NCBI GenBank assembly: GCA_949316235.1
Contig: OX438758.1
Location: forward strand, 5,551,731-5,615,730
From: Oegoconia quadripuncta
Taxonomy: Eukaryota > Arthropoda > Insecta > Lepidoptera > Autostichidae
Direction: 5' to 3'
Length of the DNA stretch: 64,000 nucleotides
A model generated the notes under the pieces. It did no database searches. It worked only from the letters and a program-made list of their open reading frames with translations, and was not told the DNA's origin. Of this stretch, positions 22,413-33,099 are shown piece after piece. A program made the translations under genes and the position numbers. How positions within the stretch are numbered: the first letter of the stretch is position 1; each line of letters opens with the position of its first letter.

Positions 22413-23210
22413 GTTCACAGATGAATTGATTATTTGCTAACTAAATTGTCTTAGGGTTTAACGAAAAATCATTATTTCACGACCAAATTTTCCCAACCCA
22501 ATGTATTTCCCTTTTCCTTTGTGAATGAATGAATTCAATGAATGAATTGAAATTTTTGAACGAATAGTGAACATATAGTGAATAGGTAAGAAACGTCAAG
22601 TTAAACATTTCGCACGTTTGGATACGTACAGAGTGAAATAACTATACCACGCATTACTACTTCATAAATGTACTTTATCAATCTCTATTATTTACAAACG
22701 TCATTACTAGGTCATGTGACCTCTCACAATTATTAGGGCGTGTTATCCTTGAGATTTTTTAACTAATACTGAATACAATCCATTAAAGAGATAAATAATA
22801 TAAAATTATTGAAAGGAAGAAAATTTATTGAATATCTCCGACCACCCTAACCGACGATTATCGGCGAATAGTGTGCGTTAGCGCGTAATCGTTTCGAACG
22901 TTGCAACAACAAATCGGTGGAAATACACTCCCATTTGCATAGAAGGCGGGGAGATAATTTTGTTTTTGTCTTTATTCAATACTTCTTCTGGGGCTTGGTA
23001 GCGTAGTCTTTACACAAGATTCGTTTATTTCAGTAGGCGACAACGTTCAGCGGCACTTGTTGATTCTGGTTGACCAGAGTTGCAGTGGGAGGGTGTGGAT
23101 GTGGGGCAGGTAGTGAAGTTACGCAACGTGTGGCGTGGTCAGCCCGTGGATGGATGACCGTTAAAAGTGAATCTAAAGAGGAATATTTCATACAAATCAT
23201 ACATATTGGA
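22413..23210. promoter_or_regulatory. BLTP3 upstream region
   Basis: The promoter should lie here. No TATA box at a telling position. 22983-23110 repeats in inverted form at 34620-34750 (both carry CACCCTCCCACTGCAACTC or its complement), so part of it is repeat sequence. Confidence 0.35.
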
Positions 23211-23446
23211 CGACCGATTGGTGTAGTGGATAGTGACCCTATCAGCCAAACCAACGGTTGCGGGTTCGAATCCCGCGAGGGGTAAATGTTTGTGTGATGA
23301 ATACAAACATTTATTCCCGAGTCTTGGATGTTTATATAAATATTTATGTATGTTTATCCGTTTATCTTGTATCCATAGCACAAGCTTTGCATAATTTGGG
23401 ACTAGATGATTGGTGTGTCCGAAATATTTATTTATTTATTTATATT
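23211..23446 (+). mobile_element. SINE-A2
   Basis: Head with intact GGTTCGAATCC, tail (TATT)n at 23424-23446. Lies between BLTP3 and CFAP97. Confidence 0.87.
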
Positions 23447-24513
23447 TTGTGTCTAAAACCATGATGTGTAAACATTCATGTAACCAACATGCTTCGACAT
23501 TCACATACAAACGACGGCCATGTGCATTGAACTGCGTAGGAAAATCGGTAAGAAAATCGGTAGCCGACAATCGCTGTCATTTTGCTCTGTCAAAAAATCG
23601 GCGGTGTATAGACTGGCATGAACGAATGCTGCATTAATTCTAAAAAAAACGCAACACAACCGCGCGATTATTTGTTTGGCTGTATCTATGCAGTTATTGA
23701 TTTTCTTCTACAAAGTTAATATTATTGCTCAATTCCGAACAATAAAGTTGGGCCCGAAAGACTGAAAGTACTGAATCAAACTTTTCTGGTTCTACATAAA
23801 ACCTACGGTTACCAACCAAGCAATGTAAGCTTCTAAGTTAAAAACAAAAAAATAATGACAGAGTCATTCATTACATTACATTCAATATTTTAGGAGAATT
23901 TTCATTTGTATGGTCTTACAGTTTCGTATTTGCGCTTCCTTGTGTATAATTTACTACTGCACTACGCTCGTAGCTGTATTTTAAAGTAAGCATTTTGAAA
24001 TTCGTAGGTACAATTTGTCATATTGTTTGTAATTTGTTTACTTTTACTTAGTAACAAAATTATGTTTACTTGTATGGGTTTTATGAGGAGTTCTTCAGCT
24101 TTAGTAATTTTGATATACACCCAATCACTTCCAAACCCCTACGAATTACTAAATTTTTGAACTATTAAATAGCCACAAGAATACTTTGCTTGTACTCTTT
24201 CACAGAGACAGTACTCATTCTCAGCAGCAATCCTTAGAGGATGTAGACTGCTCTGATTAGGGCTTTGTGGTGCTATTCATTGAATTTCTCTTACTTTCTA
24301 AGAGTAAGAGAATGCTCTAAGCATGCCACTCACCGGCCATAATCCAAGCCATGGTATTCTATAATTCTTTGCTTAGGGTGCACCCTACAAAATTCTGACC
24401 TAATTTGAAAAGTATTTTTTTTTTGTTATACTTACATAATAATGTTCAAAGTTTCATACCAATACAAAATTAATTGAGACTTATTTATGTAGCAAATAAA
24501 TAATTTCATTTAT
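23447..24513. other. Intergenic, nothing assigned
   Basis: No long ORF, no repeat recognised. Ends at poly(A)-like AATAAA signals serving the 24514 ORF. Confidence 0.35.
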
Positions 24514-24828
24514 TTATTTACAGCCATCAAATGGGTTTATATGTTTTTTTTTTCTTAACAGTGTGTGTGCCTCCGGGCAAAGACCTCCCTCAGTTTTCTC
24601 CATTCTTTCTTTCCTGGTTGACATTCTACTAGCCATTTCTACAATTTCGTCAATATAGCATCTGTATTGTCTTCTTGTATTTACCCAACTGTCTAAGGAA
24701 GGAGGGTAATGTTTATTCTCTTTATTTTCTTGAGACTGAAAGAATTCCAAACTTTTAGTAACTAGTAACCACAATACCTTTGTTGCACAGTTGTATAAAA
24801 TATTAGTAATTATCTTATTTTTTAGCAT
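24514..24828 (-). CDS. 104-aa ORF of unknown function, divergent from CFAP97
   Basis: An uninterrupted reading frame from ATG (24828) to TAA (24514). Reading is also open upstream through a GTG at 24867, but the ATG is preferred. The product is basic and helical-looking, beginning MLKNKIITNILYNCATKVLW, with charged stretches (ENKENKH, MSTRKERMEKTE) and a C-terminal RKKKHINPFDGCK. AATAAA signals overlap and follow the stop, as for a short intronless mRNA. I recognise no domain. Its start lies 32 bp from the CFAP97 ATG on the other strand, so it could share that promoter or sit in a CFAP97 5' UTR intron. It may also be a chance ORF or a transposon relic. Confidence 0.4.
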   Translation of the reverse strand: MLKNKIITNILYNCATKVLWLLVTKSLEFFQSQENKENKHYPPSLDSWVNTRRQYRCYIDEIVEMASRMSTRKERMEKTEGGLCPEAHTLLRKKKHINPFDGCK

Positions 24829-24860
24829 TTGAATAGTAACAGCACGCTTCCCAGCACCCA

Positions 24861-25309
24861 ATGTCACGCAGGGAGAGCAACGTAGACAACTTTAACGGCT
24901 TCATAGACACTGAATACTCGTCAGGAGATTCTAATAAAATGAAATCCAAACAGCATTACACAGAGGAGAATAACAACGAAGTCGATGAACTCTCTAAAGA
25001 CTTCTCGGAGATGGGATGTATAGTCGACGCTGTGAAACGGCCACCTAACATCTGTGTTGAAACTTGTGTTTATGAATCAGATTCTGAAGATGCGAAATCA
25101 GTTGAAGAGAATGAAGAGGTTGCATATTCTGATGAGTTTGAGGATGATAAGAGTGAAGGGGAGGAAGTTCCGGTGACATTAGAACCTAAGCAAGCCAAAA
25201 GTAATGATAATGTTAGCAGGAGAGAATCCACAGTTAAACTATCCAAAAGTCACTCCTTTATGTCCAGTAAAGCTGCTATGTCTGTGTCGGGGAATTCCTC
25301 TAATTACGG
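24861..25309 (+). CDS. CFAP97: CFAP97 exon 1
   Basis: 449 nt from ATG to TACGG|GTATGT. Acidic/Ser-rich N-terminal region. Translation past the donor gives unrelated hydrophobic sequence, which supports the splice. Confidence 0.85.
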
Positions 25310-27696
25310 GTATGTTTTAATCACAAGTTTCTATTTTATTTATAATGGTGATAAAATTGACATGAATATTGGATTGGGGAGTCCTTAAGGAGGCAATAAT
25401 GAGGCTAAAAAATAGATTTATAGTTATTATTATATTTATAGATTAAATAATTTTATTTCTTTTTGTGCACCCTAATGGACTTTGGCTCAACTTATAGTAG
25501 GGACTGATTATCTTATCTCAAACTGCTGGAACAATATTGTTGTCTGTTGGCGGAATTAGGAAAGGTGGTGGTAGTAGTAGACTTAGTATAAAATGGTGGT
25601 AGCTACATTTAAAATGCTCTGCCACCAACCAAACTGAGTACTAAACATGTACCTCACTGGGAATCGAACCCGTGACGACTTTTGTAAAAGTAAATAAACC
25701 ACTTAACTCTTTAACTTTTAAGAAAAGTTGCTCCAGATAAATGTTTATACAATAATGGTGTCGATTCGGATGTACACCAAACTAAACTAAAACCAGTTTT
25801 GGAGTGGTGCCATCGCATCGTGCTGTTCCAGGGAGAAAGAGGCAGTACTACTTTAAAACTGGTTTTAGTTTAGTTGGTGTACATCCGAATCGACACCATT
25901 GTGGGTGAAATTCCGAATACCAATGAGTATCTGTAGTTTTATTTTTAATATTATTCTTTGCCTTATCTAGCTTTCTATATTATGTTCTCTTGCAAAACAT
26001 TAAATAGCGAAGAAGCGAGATAAATCCTTGGATGGGTGACCACTACCCCTTATCTCAGTGGTACCATTGGCTAGTACCATTAATAGTACAAATGACACAA
26101 GTTTGTATCCTTAGTACCATCAGTTGTACTAGTGACACTAACTACTAGCGACAATTTTAGACTAGTATTTCCATGTTTCAGAGGCCATGGTGGTTTATGG
26201 CCCTTCCTAGTGAGAGGATTTTTTTTTAATGCACAACGGGTTTGTACTTGACTTCAATCACACCTGATGTCAAGTGAAGATGAGATCGAAGGTGGAAGCG
26301 TACTGACCCGGAAACCCCAACACATTTGGGGAACTGGCTATCTTATCTCTGACAACCGGAACACAACAATGCCATTAACATTGCTGCTTGGCGGCAGATT
26401 TATATAATATGGTGGTAGCTAGCCAGGCGGACATTTAAAATGCCCTACCACCAACCAAAACGAGTACTTAAACATGTACCCCGCTGGGGATCGAACCCGA
26501 GAACTACGAATCGTCGTGGCTAAAAAAAAAATGTGCGACGGTTGACACGTACTGAGTTATTATTACTTTTTAGAAAGTTGAAACAATATTTTTTTTTTTT
26601 GTACGGCAAAATTCCAGCTCAGTGTCAGTTCCACGCACCCGCCGCATTAATATGTCGTTCTCTAATGAGCGGCTGCGAGAAATCGAGCGGCACAATCACA
26701 TTCTTCTGAACAAGATCCTGTGCGCCCGCAACAGCCGCAAGTCTTCCATACCTTCGCTCGACCAGGAGCCGCACAGGACGCCGCCAGCCGCTGTGCAGCG
26801 CAAGAGGCAGCAGCGGCAGATCGATCACGACAACATGGTGAGAGAATAATGCAATCTCTAGTAATACAACTGCAAGCATTCCATACCCTCACTTCACCAG
26901 GACCCGCATAGGCCGCCACCCGTCACCGTGTAGCGCAAGAGAGCAACAACAACCGCCTCCGTAGCTCAATGTAAACCCCAGCGGGGTACATATTTAGTAC
27001 TATTTTTGGCTGGTGGTAGGGCATATTAACCGTCCGCCTGGCTAGTTACCACCATCTTATCTAAATCTGTCGTCAAACAGCAATGTTAATAGCATTGTTG
27101 TGTTCCGGTTGTCAGAGATAAGATAGTCAGTCCCCTAAATAAGATGGGGTTTCCGGGTCAGTACGCTTTCACCTTCGGCCTCATCTTCACTTAACATCAG
27201 GTGTGATTGAGGTCAAGTGCTAAAAAAAAAAACAGCAATTCTTCCATAGCCTTACTGTGTGTGAGTGATCTGACTCACTTTATCAGTCAGCCTCAGCAAA
27301 AAATATAGATTGTCTAATGGAGCGTTCAGATGCAAAACTTACGGCGAATCGTAAAGCGAGGTTAGATACTACCGAGGAGATCCGAAGTGAAGCATCTGGA
27401 ACTCCTGGCAATTAGTTGAATGGCAGATTATACCAGATTAAATTAAGAACCCGAAAGCATATTTTTATGGACTGCAAATGGCTTACATTTGCTAGAATGC
27501 AATATTTTGCAGGCGCCATGTTAGATTTTTATCATAAAATGTATCCTCAAGTACGACACAGCTTAAATCAGTACCCAGGTCGATAGTCTTCTCCTGTTAC
27601 GACGCAACTTTTATCACAGTATTGTCTTGTAATTCCCAGATCCTACTGAAAAAGATCCAGCGCGCCAAATCTTCATCATGCAGCATCCGTCGTTGA
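24861..27696 (+). CDS. CFAP97: CFAP97 (hemingway/KIAA1430-domain) axonemal protein, 3 exons, 241 aa
   Basis: Exons 24861-25309, 26618-26837 and 27640-27696 join in frame (phase 2, then phase 0) to a TGA at 27694. Residues 1-150 are acidic and Ser-rich, with YSDEFEDDKSEGEE near 93. Residues about 155-241 form the CFAP97 (KIAA1430) domain: RRINMSFSNERLREIERHNH, a variable spacer, a basic stretch, IDHDNM, then ILLKKIQRAKSSSCSIRR at the C-terminus. The duplicated pattern 'I-E/D-x-x-N-x-x-L-L-x-K-I' is the family signature. Members act in cilia and sperm flagella, and fly hemingway is needed for them. Intron 1 (25310-26617) holds two SINE-B copies, a foldback element and a 5S-like fragment. A possible ATTAAA poly(A) signal is at 27792. 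An in-frame TAA lies 21 bp before the ATG, but a non-coding 5' exon joined at CCCAG|CACCCA cannot be excluded. Confidence 0.88.
25460..25684 (-). mobile_element. SINE-B, old and diverged
   Basis: The most diverged copy (GGGGACTGATTATCTTATCTC-like, GAATCGAACCCGTGACG). CFAP97 intron 1. Confidence 0.75.
25754..25900 (+). mobile_element. Short foldback element, 47 bp arms
   Basis: AATGGTGTCGATTCGGATGT through CAGTTTT (25754-25800) pairs with 25855-25900 with one indel; the 54 bp loop is GC-richer. Lies in CFAP97 intron 1. Transcribed, it would form a long hairpin. Confidence 0.85.
25988..26042 (+). repeat. Second 5S rRNA-like fragment
   Basis: GCGAAGAAGCGAGATAAATC then CTTGGATGGGTGACCAC, the same 5S region as at 1231-1274 but more decayed; the sequence after it differs. 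CFAP97 intron 1. Confidence 0.45.
26220..26520 (-). mobile_element. SINE-B, nearly full
   Basis: The head is cut after CGAATCGTCGTGGCT. It lies about 100 bp before CFAP97 exon 2. Confidence 0.87.
26618..26837 (+). CDS. CFAP97: CFAP97 exon 2 (domain core)
   Basis: 220 nt behind a long T tract (26590-26600) and ATTCCAG. Donor AACATG|GTGAGA. The first base completes a Gly codon left open by exon 1. Carries NMSFSNERLREIERHNHILL. Strikingly GC-rich compared with the introns. Confidence 0.9.
26950..27232 (+). mobile_element. SINE-B with deleted head centre
   Basis: CCGCCTCCGTAGCTCAATGT joins directly to AAACCCCAGCGGGGTA, so the B box is lost. CFAP97 intron 2. Confidence 0.85.
27640..27696 (+). 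CDS. CFAP97: CFAP97 exon 3 and stop
   Basis: Acceptor AATTCCCAG|ATC, phase 0, 18 codons (ILLKKIQRAKSSSCSIRR) and TGA. This is the second 'N-M-I-L-L-K-K-I' helix of the domain, so it is believable despite its size. Confidence 0.85.
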   Translation: MLLKKIQRAKSSSCSIRR

Positions 27697-27887
27697 TACA
27701 GATGGGGCGCCCCCCGCCACCGGCGCGAGGCGCGACCGCTACGTGTATGTTACCGCCACAATCTGGCGCATTGTTATCGCTTTTATTACTTATTAAACGT
27801 TTTTATTATACCCAATTTGTGTTTATTTTAAGTCACTTGTTTATGCGGAACTTTTGTTGATCAACTGTTAATGAACATTCCACAATA

Positions 27888-28225
27888 GCAAAACGTCAGT
27901 GTTTACGCTCGTTGGGCTCGCCCGGCGTTGATGACAGCAGAACGTCAATGTTTACGTTCGTAGGGCTCGCCCGGCTTTAATGACAGCAGAACGTCAATGT
28001 TTACGCTCGTTGGGCTCACCCAGCGTTGATGGCAGCAGAGCGTCAATGTTTACGCTCGTTGGGCTCGCCCAGTGTTGATAACAGCAGAACGTCAATGTTT
28101 ATGCTCGATGGGCTCGCCCGGTGTTGATGACAGCAGAACGTCAATGTTTACGTTCTGTTCGCCCGGCGATGACAGCAGTAAGTCAGTGATTACGGTCGGT
28201 GTGGTGGGTTAATGACAGCATGATG
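27888..28225 (+). repeat. 49 bp minisatellite, about 7 copies
   Basis: Unit CAGAACGTCAATGTTTACGC TCGTTGGGCTCGCCCGGCGT TGATGACAG; the last two copies are degraded. Lies 190 bp after the CFAP97 stop. Not coding (49 is 3n+1, stops present). Confidence 0.95.
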
Positions 28226-28479
28226 TTAGTGTATTTGTGTTTATCTTAAGTACGTAGAACGCTGAGTCCGCGATTCTCTATTTCGCGTGTAACGCATCGC
28301 TAGAGGAAATAAACGCGTACCTACGTAGCGGTTTATTTAACTTCGCGGATGCCCATGCGAACACATCAACAGAAGCAGAAGTCCATTTTGAATGCTTTCC
28401 ATATCTTTCATTCATTCATCTGCTAACGCCAACATGCCTGCCCCAGCGTGGCGATTAGAGCGAAGTCTTCCGGTGAGAA

Positions 28480-28870
28480 TAGGGTTGCCAGATATTTTTT
28501 TTACCAATAAGGGACAAATGCTCAAAATGGTGAAAAAATACGGGATTTGACATTTTTTGCAGGGACAAATAAAAAAGGTTGATTTTACTAATTTATTTCA
28601 ATATTTTATGTTTATTTCTTATAATTAATAGAAGAACGCGAAGCGTTTAACAAATCTTGGTGATTTTTTATGTATTTATAAAAGTCTATACAATTAAAAT
28701 CGTAATTAAAAACAATCATCAGTTCACTTTTAATAAGGTTGGAGTTTAAGTAGTTGACAACTAGTACGATCATGGTTGAAATACGGGACAGAGCCTGTCC
28801 CGGCGGGACATTTGAAATTATGCCTAAAATACGGGACGTCCCGGGAAATACGGGACGTCTGGCAACGCTA
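28480..28870 (+). mobile_element. hAT-type MITE with perfect 8 bp target duplication
   Basis: 391 bp, ends TAGGGTTGCCAGA and TCTGGCAACGCTA. GGTGAGAA precedes (28472-28479) and follows (28871-28878). Contains repeated ACGGGAC/GTCCCG words near the right end. Non-coding. Confidence 0.85.
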
Positions 28871-28918
28871 GGTGAGAAGCAGCTATAACAAAATTACCCC
28901 TTACCTTACTGTGATTCG

Positions 28919-29382
28919 TACCGGACGAGTTTTTTTATCGTAAGGAAAAAATAAGGCATATTAGGTAAGTGAAATAGAAGGTATTGGAAAAGGTAGGTAA
29001 GTACATAGTTTTTTTTTTCAATACCATTATCCACAGATTTGTATTAGAAAATCTGTGCCATTATCGAATAAAGCGTGTCAGACAAACGGCCGCGTTTGTA
29101 GCCTGTTCCACATAATTACATCTAAAAAAAAAATTTGGGCAACTTCTGACTTCTAAATAAATGCATGATAGGCACCCTACGAAGCCCGTCAGTCGCATAT
29201 GTGGTCGCATACAAAGAGTATAGTAACTGTCGCATATCAATATCAATCTCCTGCTGCTGCCGGTAAGAGGTTCGATGAAGGTTTTGAAAAAAAAAAAAAA
29301 CTACCTATGTCAATAACTTCTCTTTCACTTACCTACCTACAATGCCCTATTTTTTCCTTACGGTTAAAAATCTCATTCGGTA
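28919..29382 (-). mobile_element. Long-TIR MITE, copy 2
   Basis: 464 bp, same arms as 12654-13058. The interior (TCGAATAAAGCGTGT..., AGGCACCCTACG) runs in the opposite direction, so the copy is inverted. It carries extra A/T tracts. Confidence 0.78.
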
Positions 29383-29389
29383 TACACTG

Positions 29390-30128
29390 TTGTTTACGAG
29401 CCGTTAGATGCAATGATAAATTTAAAAAATTAGGAAATCCACGTCTGTGATTACATCATCGTCCAAACGCAAATTCAAAAAGTTTTATTTTTTTACAAAA
29501 GACACTTAAAAATAACATTTTAAAACGTCATGACATACAATTATCGGCCATGCACATGGCAGATTCACTCACTGACTAACCACGAAATGTCGAAAACTAA
29601 ACCCATGTGAAAGTATTTTAACTCAGGATCGCGCGCTCCAAGTACTTTTGCCTGTGAAGCTGTTTGTCAGATAGTTTATAGGTAGGACACTCTGCTAAGA
29701 CCAAGACCCACGTTTTGCAAAATTCCCACGGGAACGTGAAACCTCTCGTTAAGAAAAAAATTTGGAAAATTCCACGGTAAGTACTACGGAATCGGGAAAT
29801 ACGAGAAATTTTCAAGACAACGTAAAAAAAAATTTGGCTACTGGAACGAAGTCCACTCGGCTAAAAGTCGCCGGCGCCATCAGGACATTGATAAAAACAT
29901 TTGCTACTTGAGTTAGGTTAGGCGCATCGGGTTTTTACAATGAAAATTATGACGTGTGGTTTAGTGCTTAGTGGGTTTTAATGTTTCCTGTTACATATAC
30001 CTACATGCTTGCAATCTCTTTCAGACAAACTAATAATGACGGAATTCATACATCAGAAAGTCCTGCATATTGAATTCCATAAGTGTTTGAAGTCCAGAAT
30101 TTTTGTCTAACTCTCGCTCTCGTCTCGT
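29390..30128. other. Nothing assigned
   Basis: AT-rich, no supported gene or repeat. Confidence 0.35.
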
Positions 30129-30450
30129 CTCTCATCATCATATCAGCCACAGGACGTCCACTGCTGCACATTGCCCTCCCCCATAGGTTACCAGAGCGAC
30201 CGGTTGCAAGCGGCATGTATCCAGCGACTTCCCGCGACCATCATCTGGATCTCCGTCCATCTTGTGAGTGTAGGTCCTACACTGGAGAACTTTAATGCCC
30301 TACCGGCCATCAGTGCAAGCTATGTGCCCTGCCCACTGCCACTACAACTTAGTAATCCGCTTGTCATGACGTTCGTTCGCCACCGGATTTGTTCATTCCT
30401 GATTCCATCACGCCGAGCATCTGTCACAATCGCCTACCATGACAGGTCCT
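30129..30450 (-). pseudogene. Degenerate RT C-terminal fragment (HSQDGRRSR type)
   Basis: On the minus strand RNEQIRWRTNVMTS, WQWAGHIA-like remnants and TSSGRPVADMMM correspond to the last 100 residues of the insect retroelement ending 'GRPPTRW...WRSLGEAYVQQWTS'. Multiple frame changes. Confidence 0.65.
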
Positions 30451-31089
30451 TCAATCAAAAGTTAAATAAATTTGTTTATAACTTTCTATTTGTTATAAAA
30501 ATTATAATCACATTTTTTTATTGTATAGGCCGCTTTAAATTTATTACGTTTTTCTGCCCGTCATGAAAACAGTTTACCCACCCCTTGACTAGTAGGTATA
30601 AGTTATAGAGACATGGGCCATTGAAGTGTATGTTTGGACAACACTGGCGCGGACCCCATACGTCTCCAATGCCATGAAAATGTCTTCGAAGCTGCCTAGT
30701 ATCATGACAGACGCGACAAACGTTTATGTCGCGCGAGATGATATTAGTCCTGCTCGTTTCCTTGGACAAAATATACAAATATCCCACTCTCGCTTCTACA
30801 TCGCGCGCGACACTCAATGTAATGCTACGGCGGCAGATGGCCTTATTATTTGCGAACTTTATGAGATAGGTATCTACATACTTACGATTTTACACTCGCA
30901 TTTTAATTATAGGCACGATAAATAATAGGTGCAAGGTTTATCTAGGGTTAAAAAGATAGGTAGGTACATTGACCTGCAACAAAAGTATAAAGTATAAACT
31001 CTGCGGACACAAATAAGGAAAATTCATAATTACGTGGTCAGCCCGACCGTACACAGCTTACAATATTAGTAACTACATCTTTATTTATA

Positions 31090-31296
31090 ATGAAAAGTGT
31101 TGGAATTTTGATTGTGGTGGCATCTTTGGTGTTATTGTCGAGTTGTGACCGACGTGATGATTCCTACACACAAGCTTCGACACAGGCGTTCATACCCCCA
31201 CCCCGTCGACGACTAAATATAATAGGACATTCAGAAAATATGTGCCCTGAAGGCACTACGTGGGTTCACGGATTTTGTGTGGGCCAGGACTACTGA
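31090..31296 (+). CDS. Secreted prepropeptide with two-cysteine C-terminal peptide (SRP/ENF-like)
   Basis: 68 residues. A signal peptide of about 19 residues (MKSVGILIVVASLVLLSSC) is followed by a short polar spacer, a tribasic RRR at 39-41, and a 27-residue C-terminal peptide containing CPEGTTWVHGFC and ending DY. One Cys pair spaced by 10 residues after a basic processing site resembles lepidopteran stress-responsive/ENF cytokine peptides, whose active part also has a C-P-x-G...C core near the C-terminus. That link is by pattern only. Single exon; upstream are TATAAA boxes (30986-30998) and TGGTCAGCC at 31036. A decayed duplicate follows at 31735. It could instead be a seminal or antimicrobial peptide. 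Confidence 0.7.
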   Translation: MKSVGILIVVASLVLLSSCDRRDDSYTQASTQAFIPPPRRRLNIIGHSENMCPEGTTWVHGFCVGQDY

Positions 31297-31631
31297 GGAC
31301 CTGATGAATAAGACCCTAATAGAGTCTCTATATGTACAGAACATAGAAATGAAAGGAATTTAATATGGGTACTTATACCTGTCCTATTACACAATCATTT
31401 TATTCTTCCCAAAATCGGAAAAGCAGATGCGGATCCAGTCCTGGGCAGCACGGAAGAGCTAGCTGGAAGAGCAAAGAAGCAAGCTCGGATCGGTGACTTC
31501 GACTAGTCTCAAGAATAAATACGTCTGTTTACGAAATTTCATAGCGCTGGGACTCCATGTTTGCAAAACAACGATACTTCATGTGGCTCTTGGAGGGTTT
31601 ATCTTTGGTTAACTTGGTAGATAGATACTAA

Positions 31632-31662
31632 TATAAATTTTGGAAACACTTATTATGGTCAG
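31632..31662 (+). promoter_or_regulatory. TATA box and initiator of the broken peptide copy
   Basis: TATAAA at 31632 and TCAG at 31659 (A at +1) are 29 bp apart, the canonical arthropod spacing. TGGTCAGCCAGACTGTA here matches TGGTCAGCCCGACCGTA at 31036-31052 before the intact gene, where the nearest TATAAA (30993) is 47 bp away. Confidence 0.5.
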
Positions 31663-31734
31663 CCAGACTGTATATTTTACATAAATATACAGTTATATAT
31701 ATATAAACTAAACAAGCAACAGGCCTTTTTTATA

Positions 31735-31918
31735 ATGAAAACTGCTGGATTTTTTGATTATTGTAATATCCTTGGTGTTATTGTCAAAATGTGACGATTC
31801 CTACCCCAGATAATGCAAAGGAAATCCAGCGCAAGAGCTACCTACTAAAATTCAGTATAAATACAAGCTTCAAATGTATGCCCTGAATGCACTGTATTTT
31901 GTGGGTGCGGACTACTTA
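31735..31918 (+). pseudogene. Broken tandem copy of the 31090 prepropeptide gene
   Basis: Starts ATGAAAACTGCTGG like the intact gene. A one-base indel in the T run after codon 5 throws the signal peptide out of frame; read past it, the SLVLLS segment of the intact gene is still recognisable. A stop follows shortly after the signal peptide. Near 31880 the CPE of the mature peptide is still visible, but bases around it are lost. Promoter and leader are also duplicated (offset about 645 bp). Confidence 0.7.
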
Positions 31919-32323
31919 CATGGAAACTGTATTGTATGTATAGGAGCTACAACCCATGGCATCTTGGCGATCCTTTCGACTCTACAACACCATGTTCCTA
32001 TATTTTTTTACCTAATTAAATAAGTTTAGCTTTAAGTGCAGATTGTCTGCATTTGTATATCCATTTATTTAGTATTATTGATAACATTATCAAATTTATA
32101 TGCTGGACACAGAAATAAAAATGTACTCCCAGGTCTGTTATCTTCCTCTTTGTTTTTGTTCTTTCCAAAATTTTCTCTTTTAGCTTTTAAGTAAGTTTAG
32201 TATTCATGTAATAATTTCAAGTTCTTCTTGATTAAATAAATAAATTGAAAATTTAGAAAATGCCCCGAATGACTATAACATCATGCAAATACACCGAATA
32301 ACTGATTAAAACTAAATCCCAAC

Positions 32324-32518
32324 TAATATTATAAATGCGAAAGTTTGTGCGTGTGTATGTCTGTATGTACGTTTGTTACCTCTTCACGCCTACACCGCTG
32401 GACGGATTTGGATGAAATTTGGTTGGTAGACAGATTAGGACCTGGATTAACATAGGCAATTTTGCTGAACCGTTTTGATGAAATCTCCTATGCGGACGAA
32501 GTCACGGACGGAAAGCTG
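32324..32518 (+). mobile_element. Short non-autonomous Helitron-like element
   Basis: 5' ACTAATATTATAAATGCGAA, internal GGATTTGGATGAAATTTGGT, 3' GCGGACGAAGTCACGGACGG and AAGCTGGT, a mutated relative of the 3' end of the 5904-9665 Helitron. Confidence 0.6.
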
Positions 32519-32754
32519 GTACTGAATATATTTGAAACGCCTTACCCGATTTTCATTAACCGCACTCAACTCGGACTACGCATTACTGAGATACCTACAT
32601 CTAGACAAAGGTTAGACACACACAACGCCGTCAAGCACATTACACCCTTCTGTTTTCGTCGTAGGTTAAAAATACTTTTAAAAAACAAGCATGCTTTCGC
32701 GTGAGATTCTGATCATTATATTATTGTAGAGGTAGACATCCAGCGTCGGTGGCT

Positions 32755-33045
32755 CACGGGAGCGTCGGTGGCTCAGCGGTTAAGACACGGTCTCCCAATT
32801 TGCGAGGTCCCATGGCATGTACTCGTACCAATGACTTTTTAAATTTAATTTAATTACTTATGTGCATTTGTCCAACTGCTCTTAAACGGTGAAGGAAAAC
32901 ATCGTGCATGCATGGCTGAGAAATAAAAATCCCCAACCCTCATTGGACTAGCGTGGTGGACTATGGCCCATACTCCCGCATTATACGAGAGCAGGCTTAT
33001 ATCCTTGCAGTGGGATGTTTACCGGCTGAGATGATGAGATAGTAA
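32755..33045 (+). mobile_element. SINE-C (third tRNA-headed family)
   Basis: AGCGTCGGTGGCTCAGCGGT head (the first 20 bp duplicated at 32735-32754), GAAGGAAAACATCGTGCATG centre, and CAGTGGGATGTTTACCGGCT with GATGATGA end. Confidence 0.75.
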
Positions 33046-33099
33046 GAACTCACAAAGATGAGTAATACTCGAAACTCGAAAGGTTTACTATATACTAAA

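Noticed and set aside
24829..24867. N-terminal extension of the 104-aa ORF from GTG
   Set aside because: GTG starts are not expected for insect nuclear genes; the first ATG at 24828 is used instead.
26625..26919. Minus-strand ORFs of 84-85 aa
   Set aside because: Antisense shadows of CFAP97 exon 2.
27678..27860. 60-aa ORF downstream of CFAP97
   Set aside because: Overlaps CFAP97 exon 3 in another frame and runs into its 3' region; no motif.
27888..28225. CRISPR array
   Set aside because: Units are contiguous without spacers and the genome is eukaryotic.
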